Made by a program: the position numbers and the translations under genes | Notes under the pieces: generated by a model | What the model was told of the DNA's origin: nothing | The model's database searches: none | What the model saw: only the letters and a program-made list of their open reading frames with translations | Shown: positions 22,258-22,375 of the stretch, piece by piece | Layout of the letters: every line of letters starts with the position of its first letter | Position numbering within the stretch: the first letter of the stretch is position 1 | From: an uncultured Polycyclovorans sp. | GTDB taxonomy: Bacteria > Pseudomonadota > Gammaproteobacteria > Nevskiales > Nevskiaceae | NCBI GenBank assembly: GCA_936928855.1 | Contig: CAKZHZ010000110.1 | Coordinates: 1 to 22,375, forward strand | Direction: 5' to 3' | DNA: 22,375 bases

Positions 22258-22273
22258 AATGTCCTTCGACGTG
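22219..22273 (+). repeat. 55-bp direct repeat, copy 1 (oppC end and next start codon)
   Basis: The 55 bases from GACGGCCTTCGCG to TTCGACGTG are identical to 22321-22375. The copy holds the end of oppC, its stop, an AAGGAG site and the first five codons of the next gene. The base before each copy differs (G versus T). The offset is 102 bp, a multiple of three. Confidence 0.97.
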
Positions 22274-22375
22274 TCCCCGATGAACCCCGGCCCCGAGCCG
22301 GGGTCCAGCATTCAATGTCTGACGGCCTTCGCGATGCGCTTGATCCCAAGGAGCGTTGAAATGTCCTTCGACGTG
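22259..22375 (+). CDS. 5' end of the next opp gene (probably oppD), truncated by the window
   Basis: An open frame starts at ATG 22259, one base after the oppC stop, with AAGGAG (22246-22251) 7 nt upstream. It reads MSFDVSPMNPGPEPGSSIQC and continues open to the last base (39 codons). A second in-frame ATG at 22361, with its own AAGGAG (22348-22353), repeats MSFDV. The gene order suggests the OppD ATPase, but no ATPase motif lies within the window. If the duplication is real, either start could be used and the first adds 34 residues. Confidence 0.5.
   Translation, partial: MSFDVSPMNPGPEPGSSIQCLTAFAMRLIPRSVEMSFDV
22284..22304 (+). repeat. REP-like palindrome between the two 55-bp repeats
   Basis: ACCCCGGC (22284-22291) and GCCGGGGT (22297-22304) form a perfect 8-bp stem with a CCCGA loop, followed by CCAGCATTCAATG. 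Such short GC-rich palindromes are typical of extragenic repeat elements dispersed in proteobacterial genomes. It lies inside the 47-bp spacer (22274-22320). The dispersed nature is inferred; only one copy is visible here. Confidence 0.55.
22321..22375 (+). repeat. 55-bp direct repeat, copy 2 (to the last base of the window)
   Basis: Identical to 22219-22273 and ends exactly at the window end, so the true right boundary is unknown. The oppC tail is read here in a different frame, as part of the extended open frame from 22259. Either a genuine 102-bp tandem-type duplication or an assembly-graph end overlap could produce it. Confidence 0.95.

Noticed and set aside
21352..22311. Minus-strand open frame of 319 codons opposite oppC
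   Set aside because: His- and Gln-rich low-complexity translation opposite a clear permease; no protein family is recognisable.
1..22375. CRISPR arrays, tRNA or rRNA genes, insertion sequences
   Set aside because: No regularly spaced repeats, tRNA-like cloverleaf, rRNA segments or transposase frames were seen on either strand.

Overview
This window is a GC-rich (roughly 60 percent or more) stretch of a gammaproteobacterial chromosome. All 28 genes of the S10, spc and alpha ribosomal operons are present in the usual order, behind the last codons of a tuf gene (1-13686). The proteins match gammaproteobacterial families in length and motifs: a zinc-free S14 of 101 aa, a zinc-binding L36 of 37 aa and an RpoA of 326 aa. 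I cannot place the organism below class; a free-living, aquatic-type lineage outside the Enterobacteria is a reasonable inference from what follows the ribosomal genes.

Region 1 (1-4836 to 5117): tuf tail, an overlapping terminator/promoter, then the S10 cluster rpsJ-rplC-rplD-rplW-rplB-rpsS-rplV-rpsC-rplP-rpmC-rpsQ. Region 2 (5114-10735): the spc cluster rplN-rplX-rplE-rpsN-rpsH-rplF-rplR-rpsE-rpmD-rplO-secY-rpmJ, mostly tightly packed, with one unusual 82-nt gap before rplR. Region 3 (10745-13739): a promoter with a GC-rich palindromic discriminator, then rpsM-rpsK-rpsD-rpoA-rplQ and a strong intrinsic terminator with a UUCG loop. Together these encode 26 ribosomal proteins, the SecY translocon channel and the RNA polymerase alpha subunit.

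Region 4 (13777-18756): a six-gene, translationally coupled operon encoding a DUF3450 periplasmic coiled-coil protein, a TtpC-like protein (periplasmic coiled coil fused to a TolQ/ExbB channel domain), a short ExbB, ExbD, TonB and a periplasmic TPR protein. This is the layout of the TonB2/TtpC energy-transduction system described in Vibrio, which uses proton motive force to drive outer-membrane receptors. A candidate promoter overlaps a sequence with 12 of 19 matches to the Fur box.

Region 5 (18894-22375): an Opp-type oligopeptide importer: periplasmic binding protein, permeases OppB and OppC, and the first codons of a further gene (probably the OppD ATPase) cut by the window end. The OppC/next-gene junction carries a 55-bp exact direct repeat around a REP-like palindrome; the second copy ends exactly at the last base. 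The tuf fragment at the other end is also exactly 55 nt to the stop codon. This suggests that the window is a whole contig from a k=55 de Bruijn assembly, so the end repeat should be treated with care.

I did not find a wholly new system. The most interesting items are the promoter embedded in a terminator before rpsJ, the short leaders that leave no room for the E. coli type ribosomal autoregulatory structures, the TtpC-TonB2 operon next to a peptide importer, and the junction duplication at the 3' end.
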